64,000 nucleotides of DNA from CBCOTE01 sp965112965 (lineage in GTDB: Bacteria; Desulfobacterota; Desulfovibrionia; Desulfovibrionales; Desulfovibrionaceae): the NCBI GenBank assembly GCA_965112965.1, contig CBCOTE010000021.1:1-64000 (forward strand). The letters are read 5' to 3'. Positions 9,713 to 18,395 of the stretch are shown one piece after another. Position 1 is the first letter of the stretch. Each line of letters opens with the position of its first letter. Both the position numbers and the translations under genes were made by a program. Under the pieces are notes generated by a model, which saw only the letters and a program-made list of their open reading frames with translations, was not told the DNA's origin and made no database searches.

Positions 9713-10059
9713 CTAAATTGTGACTATACGTGGCTGTAGAAGATCTGGTCGCAGGCATAATGAGTCAATTTTGGCTGACATCGGTAGTTTTTTTGCGGCC
9801 AAGTAAGTCCGTCTAGTTTGTGTTTTTAGTAGGAAGCAATAAATTATTTTGTGGTCACGACTTCGAAGTTGACCAGAATCTATAGATAAATTGCGGTTGA
9901 TTAGGGCAGCGATCTTTTTTGGCTGTAGCATTGACGACTGCATTGTTCAGTTTTTTTGATCTTGGTGAGTACCACCGTACTGCCAGTTTTGACTACCACA
10001 CGGCGGGCGCTTTCGAGCATGGTCCGATGTTTGGCTGGAGATATCTCTGGTGTCTGCAT
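9713..10059 (-). pseudogene. proB: proB remnant (glutamate 5-kinase, first step of proline synthesis)
   Basis: 49 bases behind the obgE stop an ATG at 10059 opens a frame reading MQTPEISPAKHRTMLESARR then VVVKTGSTVVLT. This matches the start of ProB, where the motif is RVVVKVGSxVLT. A 7-A run then shifts the frame to LNNAVVNATA, and a 6-A run shifts it again to KKIAALINRN, matching the following ProB helix. After that similarity fades, and the glutamate-kinase catalytic domain (about 250 residues) is missing. The order rplU-rpmA-obgE-proB is common in bacteria including Desulfovibrio, which supports the identification. Proline would need another route or import. Confidence 0.6.
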
Positions 10060-10107
10060 TCTCGCTAATTTTATTTTTTGTCGCTACCTAAACTCATATT
10101 TTATCCT

Positions 10108-11274
10108 CTATCTTTGGCGCCATATTAATTTTTCCGCTTTAGAAAGCTGGACCAGAGCCTTCAGTTGGATCCACATGGCTGCTACTAGTGTTTTTATGCC
10201 TTCGCCGGTCACGGCTGAGACGAGGAATATTTGTCGTCTAGCCATGGCCAGGCGACTGCGCAGATCAGCTAGGACTGTTGGGACCAGAAGATCTATTTTG
10301 GTCAGCACTTCTAATTGAGGTAGTTTCGCTAAAGTGGGGTCGTAAGCCAAGAGTTCCTGATTGACTAGGTCGAAGCCGGCCATGGGGTCATCCGTATCTA
10401 ACTCCTCCACGCTCAGGCAGTGCACCAGAAAGCGGGTACGTTGTACGTGCTTTAGGAAGCGATGTCCCAGGCCAAGTCCCATATGGGCGCCCTCGATGAG
10501 TCCGGGTATGTCTACAATTACTAGCTGCCAGCCTAGTTCGTCGGCCATGATACCAAGGTTTGGAGTGAGTGTAGTGAATGGATAGGCCGAGATTTTGGGT
10601 CGGGCGGCGGAGATAGTGGCAATGAGGGTGGATTTGCCGGCATTGGGCAGACCAATGATGCCGCAGTCAGCTAGGAGCTTTAGATCTAGTCGTAGATGTT
10701 TTTTTTCACCTGGTTCGCCTGGTTGAGCGAAATATGGGGCGCGCATGGTGGATGACTTGAAGTGCTCATTGCCCTTACCACCGCGGCCACCACGACAGAT
10801 ATGAAGGGTCTGTCCTAGAGCAGAAAGATCAGCGATGAGACAGGCATCGGACGTGGGTAAATCTTCTTGGATGACGTCGAGTGCCATATTAACTAAATTA
10901 GATTTTTTTGATTTCAGGGTACTAACTGGCTCATTAATTATCTGGGCAAGAACTTTTTCAGTCTCGCCAGGTGGCGACAACTCGTAGACTAGGGTGCCTA
11001 TAGGTACGTCTAATATGAGGTCGTCGCCACTGCGGCCGTACATCAGTTTGCCATGACCAGGGTGGCCGTTTTTGGCTATGTAGTGTCGTTTAAGGCGTAG
11101 ATCATAAAGAGTCAGCAGTCGTTCCGAAGCTCGTAGGATGATGTCTCCGCCACGTCCACCGTCGCCACCATCAGGACCGCCTTTTGGGACATAGCGCTCA
11201 CGACGGAACGAAACGCAGCCGTGGCCACCGCTACCAGAGCGGACTGTGATGACTGCAGAATCGACGAAGCGCAT
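10108..11274 (-). CDS. obgE: ObgE/CgtA, ribosome-assembly GTPase
   Basis: Essential GTPase involved in 50S assembly and stress control. The N-terminal Obg domain is glycine-rich (RSGSGGHGCVSFRRERYVPK, then GGPDGGDGGRGGD). The G domain starts near residue 205 with G1 GLPNAGKST, G3 DIPGLIEGAH, G4 TKIDLL and G5 VSAVTGEG. At 388 residues it is somewhat longer than the minimal form; the extra C-terminal segment (about 30 residues) is not a recognisable OCT domain. It is third in rplU-rpmA-obgE. A 9-T run (11279-11287) lies in the space just before its start codon. Confidence 0.95.
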   Translation of the reverse strand: MRFVDSAVITVRSGSGGHGCVSFRRERYVPKGGPDGGDGGRGGDIILRASERLLTLYDLRLKRHYIAKNGHPGHGKLMYGRSGDDLILDVPIGTLVYELSPPGETEKVLAQIINEPVSTLKSKKSNLVNMALDVIQEDLPTSDACLIADLSALGQTLHICRGGRGGKGNEHFKSSTMRAPYFAQPGEPGEKKHLRLDLKLLADCGIIGLPNAGKSTLIATISAARPKISAYPFTTLTPNLGIMADELGWQLVIVDIPGLIEGAHMGLGLGHRFLKHVQRTRFLVHCLSVEELDTDDPMAGFDLVNQELLAYDPTLAKLPQLEVLTKIDLLVPTVLADLRSRLAMARRQIFLVSAVTGEGIKTLVAAMWIQLKALVQLSKAEKLIWRQR

Positions 11275-11415
11275 ACTGTTTTTTTTTCATTGTGCCGACG
11301 GTCAATTGGAGATCAAAAAAGGAGATGATGTACGTTCAATAAGAAAAAATAAAAGCTAAAAAAATCGTGTTTTTCATCACTTAAGGGTCGACTATAGACG
11401 TCGCCGCGGCCATCG

Positions 11416-11682
11416 CTAGATCATGGGCATGACATTTACTCGGACGCGAACCTTACGATTACGAGCGTATTTCTCGAAATTTACTACCCCGTCCACGAGG
11501 GCAAACAGAGTGAAGTCCTTGCCTAGGCCCACATTTGATCCGGGATGGAATTTCGTGCCCAGCTGCCGCACAAGTATATTCCCGGCGCGTACAGATTGCC
11601 CGCCGAAATATTTGACACCCCGCCTCTGACCTCTGCTGTCGCGACCATTACGCGAGCTACCACCTGCTTTTTTATGCGCCAT
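11416..11682 (-). CDS. rpmA: ribosomal protein bL27
   Basis: Ribosomal protein of the 50S peptidyl-transferase region, 88 aa, normal length. It begins MAHKKAGGSSRNGRDSRGQR, a textbook bL27 N-terminus without the cleaved extension known from Firmicutes, followed by GVKYFGGQSVRAGNILVRQ. It lies 55 bases downstream of rplU, in the usual order. Confidence 0.97.
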   Translation of the reverse strand: MAHKKAGGSSRNGRDSRGQRRGVKYFGGQSVRAGNILVRQLGTKFHPGSNVGLGKDFTLFALVDGVVNFEKYARNRKVRVRVNVMPMI

Positions 11683-11737
11683 AACTATAACCTCATTATT
11701 TACACAATGTTCGGATGCATCTCGCAGGACGAAGATC

Positions 11738-12049
11738 TTAGTATAAATTGATGGCCTTTACTCTGAGCGTGGTAAAGGCCTGCCTATGTCCTTGTTTCTT
11801 GCGGGAGTCGTTGCGGCGCCACTTATGAAATATAATAATTTTTTTGCCGCGTCCATGCCCCACGACTTCACAGGTTACCTTGGCGTTGGCTACATAGGGT
11901 GCGCCGACCTTGGACACTGTATCACCCACGAAGAGCACTTTGTCTATATTAACTTCATTTCCGTTGTTAGCCGTCAGTTTTTCTACTTTGATCTCATAGC
12001 CTTCTTCAACTCTAAATTGTTTACCACCTGTCTCAATAATTGCAAACAT
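11738..12049 (-). CDS. rplU: ribosomal protein bL21
   Basis: 50S ribosomal protein, 103 aa, normal length. It starts MFAIIETGGKQFRVEEG and contains the conserved VLFVGD and HKWRRNDSRKKQGHRQ segments. The start is supported by GGAGG just upstream (GGAGGATTAATATG). It is the first gene of rplU-rpmA-obgE, with a promoter candidate at 12076-12104. Confidence 0.97.
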   Translation of the reverse strand: MFAIIETGGKQFRVEEGYEIKVEKLTANNGNEVNIDKVLFVGDTVSKVGAPYVANAKVTCEVVGHGRGKKIIIFHKWRRNDSRKKQGHRQAFTTLRVKAINLY

Positions 12050-12075
12050 ATTAATCCTCCATGCTTAGAAACTAA

Positions 12076-12104
12076 ATTTTGTCCTATGTTGGCCGGTAAG
12101 TCAA
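12076..12104 (-). promoter_or_regulatory. sigma70-type promoter for rplU-rpmA-obgE
   Basis: On the minus strand a -35 TTGACT (12099-12104) and a -10-like CAAAAT (12076-12081) are separated by 17 bases, about 30 bases upstream of the rplU start. The -35 is good and the -10 is weak. Confidence 0.5.
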
Positions 12105-12181
12105 GGGGGGGCAACATATTTCTTCGAGAATGATAGGCCGTTTGATGGTAGCAAAAAAAATGATATTTGCCGGTGAGGTAC

Positions 12182-12210
12182 TTGTCAAAAGTGCTGGCCT
12201 GGGATATAAA
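12182..12210 (+). promoter_or_regulatory. sigma70-type promoter for the rpsB operon
   Basis: TTGTCA (12182-12187), a 17-base spacer and TATAAA (12205-12210) lie about 125 bases upstream of rpsB. Both boxes are close to consensus. The distance leaves a 5' leader of about 120 bases, which in other bacteria is where S2 autoregulates; no specific structure was identified here. Confidence 0.6.
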
Positions 12211-12335
12211 GTTTAAGTTTAGTATCATACACATTGCGGTGGCCGTGGGTGCCGTACCCAAAGTTGGTTGCGGTAGATGGCTTAGTAAGGTCGCAATGGA
12301 GGAAAATAACCCAATTAGATGTAAGGAGAAGTAGG

Positions 12336-13133
12336 ATGGCGTACGTTACCATGAAGCAGATGCTCGAAACTGGTGTCCATTTTGGTCATCAAACTCGTCG
12401 ATGGAATCCTAAGATGCGCCCTTTCATCTACGGCGCCCGCAACGGTATCCACATTATAGATTTACAGCAGACTGTTAAGCTTTACCAGAAAGTGCACGAC
12501 GTTATATTTAACATTGTGGCGAGTGGCGGCAAGGTTATTTTTGTCGGCACTAAGCGGCAGGCCCAAGAATCGGTCAAGAGCGAGGCTTCCCGTGCCGGTA
12601 TGTTTTATGTCACAAATCGTTGGATGGGCGGCACTCTTACTAACTTTCAGACTATCCGTAAGAGCATAGACCGCCTGAAGAAGATTGAGAACATGTTTGA
12701 TGATGGCACGATCAATCGTTTTTTAAAGAAGGAAATTCTGCGCTTCCAGCGTGAAATCGACCGTCTGCGCGCCACCTTAGGCGGTATCCGCGATATGGAG
12801 GCACTACCTCAGATAGCCTTTATTGTCGACCCTAAGCGCGAGGAGATTGCGGTGCAGGAATGCCGCAAACTCAACATACCAATCGCTGCCATTGTGGATT
12901 CTAACTGCGATCCCGATGTCATTGATTATATTATTCCTGGTAACGATGATGCTATTCGTGCCATCAAACTTTTTGTGGCATCAGTGGCTGAAGCATGTAT
13001 GGAAGGTCATTCCCAGAACAAGAAAATAGAGTCCGCCTCCACCGATGGTCTGCTCGAATCTGCCGATGTCAAGCCTGAGTTTGTTCCCGAGTCCGTTTTT
13101 CCGGCTCTCGAGGCTGTCCCAGTTGAGGTTTAG
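12336..13133 (+). CDS. rpsB: ribosomal protein uS2
   Basis: 30S ribosomal protein, 265 aa. The start is placed at 12336 (MAYVTMKQMLETGVHFGHQT), preceded by AAGGAG; the frame stays open 34 codons further upstream, but that part has no similarity to S2. Conserved segments include RRWNPKMRPFIYGARNGIHI, VGTKRQAQ, TNRWMGGTLTNFQTI and IPIAAIVDSNCDPD. First gene of the rpsB-tsf-pyrH-frr cluster. Confidence 0.97.
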   Translation: MAYVTMKQMLETGVHFGHQTRRWNPKMRPFIYGARNGIHIIDLQQTVKLYQKVHDVIFNIVASGGKVIFVGTKRQAQESVKSEASRAGMFYVTNRWMGGTLTNFQTIRKSIDRLKKIENMFDDGTINRFLKKEILRFQREIDRLRATLGGIRDMEALPQIAFIVDPKREEIAVQECRKLNIPIAAIVDSNCDPDVIDYIIPGNDDAIRAIKLFVASVAEACMEGHSQNKKIESASTDGLLESADVKPEFVPESVFPALEAVPVEV

Positions 13134-13185
13134 CTGACAGACGACAGATAAATGGTTAGTTGCACGAGAAGAAGGAGAGATGATT

Positions 13186-13794
13186 ATGGCTGATATAAGC
13201 ATTCAATTGATAAAGATACTGCGCGAAAAAACCGGCGCAGGGATAACGGATTGTAAAAAAGCTCTTGAGGAGAGTAGTGGTGATGAGAAAATTGCCATTG
13301 ACCGGCTGCGCCAGAAGGGCCTGTCTAGAGTCGCCAAGCGCGCTGGTCGCGCTACCTCGGAAGGCATTATCGGTTCCTACATTCACTCTACGGGCAAGAT
13401 TGGTGTGATGGTTGAGGTCAAGTGCGAGACTGACTTTGTAGCCCGAAGCGATAAGTTTCAGGAATTTGCTAAGAATGTAGCTATGCAGATTGCTGCGACA
13501 AGTCCTATTTGTGTCAGCTTCGAACAGCTTTCTCAGGAAGCCTTAGAGCGCGATAAGGCTATTTACCGGCAGCAAGCCTTGGACCAAGGTAGGCCCGAAA
13601 AGATCATAGACAAGATCGTTGAAGGTCGTATGGTTAAGTATTTCGAGGAGGTATGTTTATTGGAGCAATCTTTTATCAAAGATGACTCGATTAAGATCAA
13701 GGACCTACTTAATCAGCTGATAGCTGTGTTGGGTGAGAACATTCAAATTGGCAGATTTACACGTATGCAACTTGGCGAGAAAACTGTTGTATAA
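13186..13794 (+). CDS. tsf: elongation factor Ts
   Basis: Nucleotide exchange factor for EF-Tu, 202 aa, the short form typical of Desulfovibrio-like bacteria and chloroplast relatives rather than the ~280-aa E. coli form. The N-terminal UBA-like part (LREKTGAGITDCKKALEE) is followed by the core motif VEVKCETDFVARSDKFQEFA. The start at 13186 (MADIS) is preferred over the ATG at 13180 because the AAGGAG is only 2 bases from the latter and 8 from the former. Confidence 0.95.
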   Translation: MADISIQLIKILREKTGAGITDCKKALEESSGDEKIAIDRLRQKGLSRVAKRAGRATSEGIIGSYIHSTGKIGVMVEVKCETDFVARSDKFQEFAKNVAMQIAATSPICVSFEQLSQEALERDKAIYRQQALDQGRPEKIIDKIVEGRMVKYFEEVCLLEQSFIKDDSIKIKDLLNQLIAVLGENIQIGRFTRMQLGEKTVV

Positions 13795-13943
13795 AACGTT
13801 TTCGTAGCAATAGGTTAGAAGGATATTTCTACTTTGAACCGACGGATGTAGCTGGATTCTCCTGTGTTCGTTCGTGCTGTGACTGCGTACTGGTCATGAT
13901 TTACTACGATTAACCTCCTAACCAGGAACATAGGACCATCGCT

Positions 13944-14663
13944 ATTTTTAGTCTCGCTTATTCACGTATTTTACTCAAGCTTTCTGGCGAGGCTCTGGCC
14001 GGAGAACAGAAGTTTGGTATCGATCCGGCCGTGGCTACTATGCTCAGTGGCGAGATTGCTAAGGTCGTCGAGTTAGGCGTACAAGTGGCTGTGGTCATCG
14101 GTGGTGGCAATATCTTTCGTGGTATAGCTGCCTCAGCCAAAGGCATGGGTCGTGCTTCGGCCGACTATATGGGTATGCTCGCTACAGTTATAAACTCCAT
14201 TGCCATGCAAGATTCACTAGAGAAGATCGGCATCAGCACTCGTGTTCAATCGGCTATTACTATGCAGGAGGTAGCTGAGCCATATATCCGTCGCCGTGCT
14301 TTGCACCACTTGGAAAAAGGCCGTGTCGTTATTTTTGCTGCCGGTACTGGCAACCCTTTTTTTACTACCGATACTGCTGCGGTACTTCGTGCTGTGGAGA
14401 TCTACGCTCAGGCTATTCTTAAAGGCACTAAAGTAAACGGTGTCTATGACAAGGATCCAGTTAAATATCCTGACGCGATGATGTATGAACGTATCAGCCA
14501 CTGTGAAGCCTTAGCTAATAAGCTTGAAGTACTTGACTCTACGGCTTTTTCTTTAGCTATGGACAATGGCATGCCCATTGTCGTATGTAATATTTTTACC
14601 CTTGGGAATTTTCAGCGCATCGTGCTGGGAGAGCATGTCGGTACTCTTATTTTTAATCCCTGA
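13944..14663 (+). CDS. pyrH: UMP kinase, apparently starting at ATT
   Basis: Phosphorylates UMP to UDP in pyrimidine nucleotide synthesis. Conserved segments are RILLKLSGEALAG, VIGGGNIFRG, AAGTGNPFFTTDTAA and KGTKVNGVYDKDP. The first ATG (14031) is internal: homology extends 23 codons further upstream through YSRILLKLSGEA. The in-frame stop is the TAA at about 13909, and no ATG, GTG or TTG lies between it and the conserved region. The best start is ATT at 13944, 8 bases after AGGA (13932-13935), giving 239 residues, the normal length. An ATC at 13938 is closer to the AGGA and less likely. The rest of the frame is undamaged. Confidence 0.9.
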   Translation: MFSLAYSRILLKLSGEALAGEQKFGIDPAVATMLSGEIAKVVELGVQVAVVIGGGNIFRGIAASAKGMGRASADYMGMLATVINSIAMQDSLEKIGISTRVQSAITMQEVAEPYIRRRALHHLEKGRVVIFAAGTGNPFFTTDTAAVLRAVEIYAQAILKGTKVNGVYDKDPVKYPDAMMYERISHCEALANKLEVLDSTAFSLAMDNGMPIVVCNIFTLGNFQRIVLGEHVGTLIFNP

Positions 14664-14741
14664 ATCAATTAATTTCCGGACGCCATGTACGACTCCCTAG
14701 TCCTCAGGCTGAACAACTCTGTACAAGGAGTTTCAGATCTC

Positions 14742-15296
14742 ATGAAAGCCCAAATCGACGACGCCAAAACTCGTATGGAAAAGGCCCTTCAAGGCCTAGC
14801 AAAGGATTTCGCTAGGTTACGCACTGGACGTGCTTCCAGCTCCTTGGTCGAGGACATCAAAGTCGAGTATTACGGCAATGTCACCTTATTGAGTCAGATT
14901 GCCTCTGTGGTAGTTCTTGACTCGCGTACCATTACTGTCCAACCTTGGGACCGTAATTCCTTCAATGATATTGAAAAAGCTATACGTAAGTCCGACCTCG
15001 GCCTTAACCCGATTAATGACGGTAAATTAATTCGAATCGTCATTCCTCCCCTCACTGAGGAGCGTCGTAAAGATTTGATTAAGGTCGCTCATAAGTACAC
15101 TGAAGAGGCTAAAGTTACCATTCGTAACGTGCGCCGCGACTCTAATGAGGTCCTCAAGAAAATGCAGAAGGATAAGAAAATTTCTGAGGACGAGCTACAT
15201 AAGAGCCAAGACGACATGCAGAAGCTCACTAACTCCTTTGTCAGTAAGGCCGACCAGGTTCTTCAGGCGAAGGATAAAGAAATAATGGAGATCTGA
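14742..15296 (+). CDS. frr: ribosome recycling factor
   Basis: Splits post-termination ribosomes together with EF-G. It is 184 aa from the ATG at 14742 (MKAQIDDAKTRMEKAL), with GGAG upstream; an ATG 19 codons earlier (14685) is in frame but adds non-homologous residues. The family core is present: FARLRTGRASSSLVEDIKVE near residue 24, and IPPLTEERRKDLIKVAHKY with the helical C-terminus. It precedes uppS by 5 bases. Confidence 0.96.
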   Translation: MKAQIDDAKTRMEKALQGLAKDFARLRTGRASSSLVEDIKVEYYGNVTLLSQIASVVVLDSRTITVQPWDRNSFNDIEKAIRKSDLGLNPINDGKLIRIVIPPLTEERRKDLIKVAHKYTEEAKVTIRNVRRDSNEVLKKMQKDKKISEDELHKSQDDMQKLTNSFVSKADQVLQAKDKEIMEI

Positions 15297-15301
15297 ACTG
15301 C

Positions 15302-16012
15302 GTGTTAGACGCCCTGCCTGGTCATATCGCTATTATCATGGACGGTAACGGTCGTTGGGCCAAGGCCCGTGGCTTGCCCCGTAGCGCAGGCCACCGAGCT
15401 GGAACTCAGGCCGCTAAAGCCATCGTCACAGCCTGTCGCGAGCGCGGAGTCCAATGCCTGTCCTTGTATGCATTTTCCCGTGAGAACTGGGCCAGACCAA
15501 AAGATGAAGTGACCTTTCTCTTTGATCTACTTATAGAGTTCCTATGCGACGAGCTACAAAATCTCCTCGATCAGTCTATTCGATTTAAGATTCTAGGCTC
15601 CTGGAAGGAGTTCCCTTTCACTGTACGCCAGGTCCTCAAGCATGTCTGCGCCAGGACCGCCCAAGGCCAGAGCATGACACTCAATTTAGCCATCAATTAT
15701 TCGGGCCGGGAAGAGATTATTATTGCTTGCCGTGAGGCCATACGCCAGAGCATTGACCCTGCCGATCTCACTGAGGAGCGCTTCAAGGAACTACTTTTTA
15801 CTGCCGGCCAGCCAGATCCAGATCTAGTTATTCGCACCTCGGGGGAGTTACGCTTGTCTAACTATTTACTCTTCCAGGTTGCCTATGCCGAGCTCTACTT
15901 TACTTCGACCTTTTGGCCTGACTTTACTCCGGATGCCCTCGCCTTCGCTCTAGCCGATTATGCCAAACGTCAACGACGTTTCGGACTCATTGGAGATCAG
16001 GTCAACCAATGA
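15302..16012 (+). CDS. uppS: isoprenyl (undecaprenyl) diphosphate synthase
   Basis: Cytosolic cis-prenyltransferase making the C55 lipid carrier for peptidoglycan and surface glycans. 236 aa, GTG start. It has the catalytic IIMDGNGRWAKARGLPRSAGH, YAFSRENWARP, and the late PDPDLVIRTSGELRLSNYLL with the substrate-binding arginines. It overlaps cdsA by 4 bases (ATGA), and its ribosome binding site (GGAG) lies inside frr. Confidence 0.96.
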   Translation: MLDALPGHIAIIMDGNGRWAKARGLPRSAGHRAGTQAAKAIVTACRERGVQCLSLYAFSRENWARPKDEVTFLFDLLIEFLCDELQNLLDQSIRFKILGSWKEFPFTVRQVLKHVCARTAQGQSMTLNLAINYSGREEIIIACREAIRQSIDPADLTEERFKELLFTAGQPDPDLVIRTSGELRLSNYLLFQVAYAELYFTSTFWPDFTPDALAFALADYAKRQRRFGLIGDQVNQ

Positions 16013-16821
16013 ATTTTACCTCTCATACTCCTCGTTTCGTCACTGGTCTGGTCTTGCTTACATTCGTCGTCCTGGCTGTGGTCTTGGGTGGCCTGCTTAA
16101 GTTCTTTATCGCCCTAGTACTTTCAACCCTTAGTCTCATCGAGTTTTATGCCCTGTTCCAGGAATACCCTTTGTGTCGCACTACTACTTGGTTTGCTCTG
16201 GTGGCTAATGCTTGTGTGCTTACAGCCGCCGGCCTCGGCCAGCCCATATGGACCCTAGGCATTCTATTCGCTGTGTTCTGGTTAGTTAACTTCCACTTCC
16301 TCTTCGCCTTCGCCACCAACCCCGGCCATATCGATGGCGCCTCTTTTCGTGATGTCGGCCTTGTCTTGACTGGCCTATTCTATATTACTGGTGGCCTGCA
16401 TGTGTTCCTCTATTTTACTAACTATGAAACCATCCTCGTTCTGGCCGCCTGTATTGCAACTGATGTTGGGGCCTATTACGGTGGCTCCTGCTTCGGCAAA
16501 GGCCATATCTGGCAGGTTGTTAGTCCTGGCAAGACCTGGGCTGGCGCTGTATCTGGTCTAGTTTGCTGTCTCTCAGCTACATTTACTGTGGGTTATGTTT
16601 GGGGTAGGACGAACCCTTATGATTTTCTTATCCTAGGTTTATTTCTCTACCTTGCTGCCATTTATGGCGACTTCTTCGAATCCGCCCTTAAGCGTGCTCT
16701 TAACGTCAAGGATACAGGTGCTTTACTTCCTGGTCACGGCGGTGTGTTAGACCGTATCGATTCCACACTCCTAGCCGGCCTCTTTTACGCTGCAGTTCGC
16801 ACGCAGCACATATACTTTTGA
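16009..16821 (+). CDS. cdsA: phosphatidate cytidylyltransferase
   Basis: Integral membrane enzyme converting phosphatidic acid and CTP to CDP-diacylglycerol, the branch point of phospholipid synthesis. 270 aa with about seven hydrophobic segments. The C-terminal signature is present as ATDVGAYYGGSCFGKGH, VSPGKTWAGAVSG and LYLAAIYGDFFESALKRAL, then KDTGALLPGHGGVLDRIDS. It overlaps uppS by 4 bases, implying translational coupling. Confidence 0.95.
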   Translation: MNFTSHTPRFVTGLVLLTFVVLAVVLGGLLKFFIALVLSTLSLIEFYALFQEYPLCRTTTWFALVANACVLTAAGLGQPIWTLGILFAVFWLVNFHFLFAFATNPGHIDGASFRDVGLVLTGLFYITGGLHVFLYFTNYETILVLAACIATDVGAYYGGSCFGKGHIWQVVSPGKTWAGAVSGLVCCLSATFTVGYVWGRTNPYDFLILGLFLYLAAIYGDFFESALKRALNVKDTGALLPGHGGVLDRIDSTLLAGLFYAAVRTQHIYF

Positions 16822-16959
16822 GAATGAGATGGAGAAAAAGACGAAAGATAATGTAGGGGGAGGGGTTGGATAAAGAAAAAAATGTGATTACAAAAGGCGG
16901 AGTTCTTTAGCCGCTTAGAGGACAATAAGCTTTCAACCTCTGAACATCACGATAACATC

Positions 16960-18225
16960 ATGCTAGCCTACATTTCTCCTCTCCCTCATACGGCTACGGC
17001 CCCGCCCTTTCCGCGGCGGTTGGTGCTACTTGGCTCTACCGGGTCTATCGGCGTTAGTGCCTTAAAGGTTGTGGCCACCCACGGTGAAGATTTTCGCATC
17101 GTGGCTTTGGCCGGAGCACGCAACGTCCGTTGCTTAGCCGAGCAGGCCCATCGTTTCCGGCCCCGTTGGCTTGGTGTCATTGACTTTGCCTCGGCTACAG
17201 CCCTTAAACTTTTGTTACCTGCCGGCTATGCACCAGAAATTCTTGTCGGTCCCGAAGGCTACGCCCATCTGGCTCGGTTGCCCGAGGCTGACATTGTGCT
17301 CTCGGCTCAGGTAGGTGCTGCGGGCCTGGCAGCAACACTGGCTGCGGCCGAGGCTGGGAAGTGGATTGCTCTGGCTAACAAGGAGTCTCTAGTCTTGGCT
17401 GGTGATCTCATCCGTACTGCCTGTCACCGTTCGGGTGCGGTGCTCTTGCCCGTAGACTCAGAACATAATGCACTCTTTCAGATTTTGGTCGGCCAAGGCT
17501 TTGACGCTATAGCTGCATTGGTGCTCACAGCCTCTGGCGGCCCTTTTCGCGGTCGTAGTCGTGAGGAGCTGGCTCAGGTCACTCCGGCCCAGGCCTTGGC
17601 TCATCCCAGTTGGAGTATGGGCGCCAAGGTTTCCGTAGATTCAGCTACCCTCATGAATAAGGGCCTAGAGTGCATCGAGGCGCACAACCTTTACGGCTTT
17701 CCCGCCGCAGCCATTGAGGTAGTAGTTCATCCCCAGAGTGTTGTACACTCACTGGTCGAGTATCGCGACAGTTCGTTTATCGCCCAGTTGGGGCCGCCAG
17801 ATATGCAAATACCCATAGCATACTGTCTGAGCTGGCCCAGACGATTATACCATGATCTCAAACGGCTGTGTTTGGCCGAGTTATCTATTATGACATTTGA
17901 GGCGCCGGATTTAGAGGCTTTCCCTTGTTTAGCCCTAGCCCTTCAGGCTTTAGACGCCGGTCCAGTCATGGCTATCGTCCTTAATGCGGCCAATGAGGTA
18001 GCGGTAGAGCTCTTTCTGGCTGGCCAAATTGGCTTTATGGACATACCAGACATTGTATCTAAGGCCATGGGGCAATTTGGTCTAGCAATGGATGTGCCGG
18101 TTGACCTTGCAGGTGTGATTGCCTTAGATACCGCAGTGAGGGCTCAGGTGCATAGTTGGCGTGAACTTGGTGCTTGGCCCGCGTCTGACGTGTTTATGAC
18201 TTCGTCGGCTACCACGATAATATAG
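16960..18225 (+). CDS. dxr: 1-deoxy-D-xylulose 5-phosphate reductoisomerase
   Basis: NADPH-dependent second step of the MEP isoprenoid pathway, feeding UppS upstream. 421 aa. The N-terminal NADPH-binding motif is LLGSTGSIGVSAL; the active site shows ALANKESLVLAG, PVDSEHNA, LTASGGPFRG, and LAHPSWSMGAKVSVDSATLM followed by NKGLE. The C-terminal domain keeps AANEVAV. No strong ribosome binding site is visible before the ATG; the gap after cdsA is 138 bases. Confidence 0.95.
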   Translation: MLAYISPLPHTATAPPFPRRLVLLGSTGSIGVSALKVVATHGEDFRIVALAGARNVRCLAEQAHRFRPRWLGVIDFASATALKLLLPAGYAPEILVGPEGYAHLARLPEADIVLSAQVGAAGLAATLAAAEAGKWIALANKESLVLAGDLIRTACHRSGAVLLPVDSEHNALFQILVGQGFDAIAALVLTASGGPFRGRSREELAQVTPAQALAHPSWSMGAKVSVDSATLMNKGLECIEAHNLYGFPAAAIEVVVHPQSVVHSLVEYRDSSFIAQLGPPDMQIPIAYCLSWPRRLYHDLKRLCLAELSIMTFEAPDLEAFPCLALALQALDAGPVMAIVLNAANEVAVELFLAGQIGFMDIPDIVSKAMGQFGLAMDVPVDLAGVIALDTAVRAQVHSWRELGAWPASDVFMTSSATTII

Positions 18226-18395
18226 TGAAAATACGAGTTTTATTTGCCTATCCAAGAATGATTTCCGTATTATCATAGAGTAACAAGGCATCTATAAAGA
18301 AATCTAGATAGTTTTACGTTTTTTGATACATGTTGTGTAACCATTGCTCTGATGACATATTACCCATGACATTATTTTAGAAGGATAGTCGGAGT

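Larger units (their letters stand above)
8897..10107. other. decayed intergenic DNA, minus-strand gene remnants
   Basis: No intact gene. The obgE-proximal part is a broken proB (listed separately). On the same strand, 9235-9450 ends in GGDQYKVHILLQIQADL and 9020-9210 contains AIYIADKAGYTMDEGLTHYL, running to a TAA at 9020. In the first part of 9020-9210 two frames look equally coding-like, which suggests a frameshift. The family of these remnants is not recognised. Confidence 0.45.
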
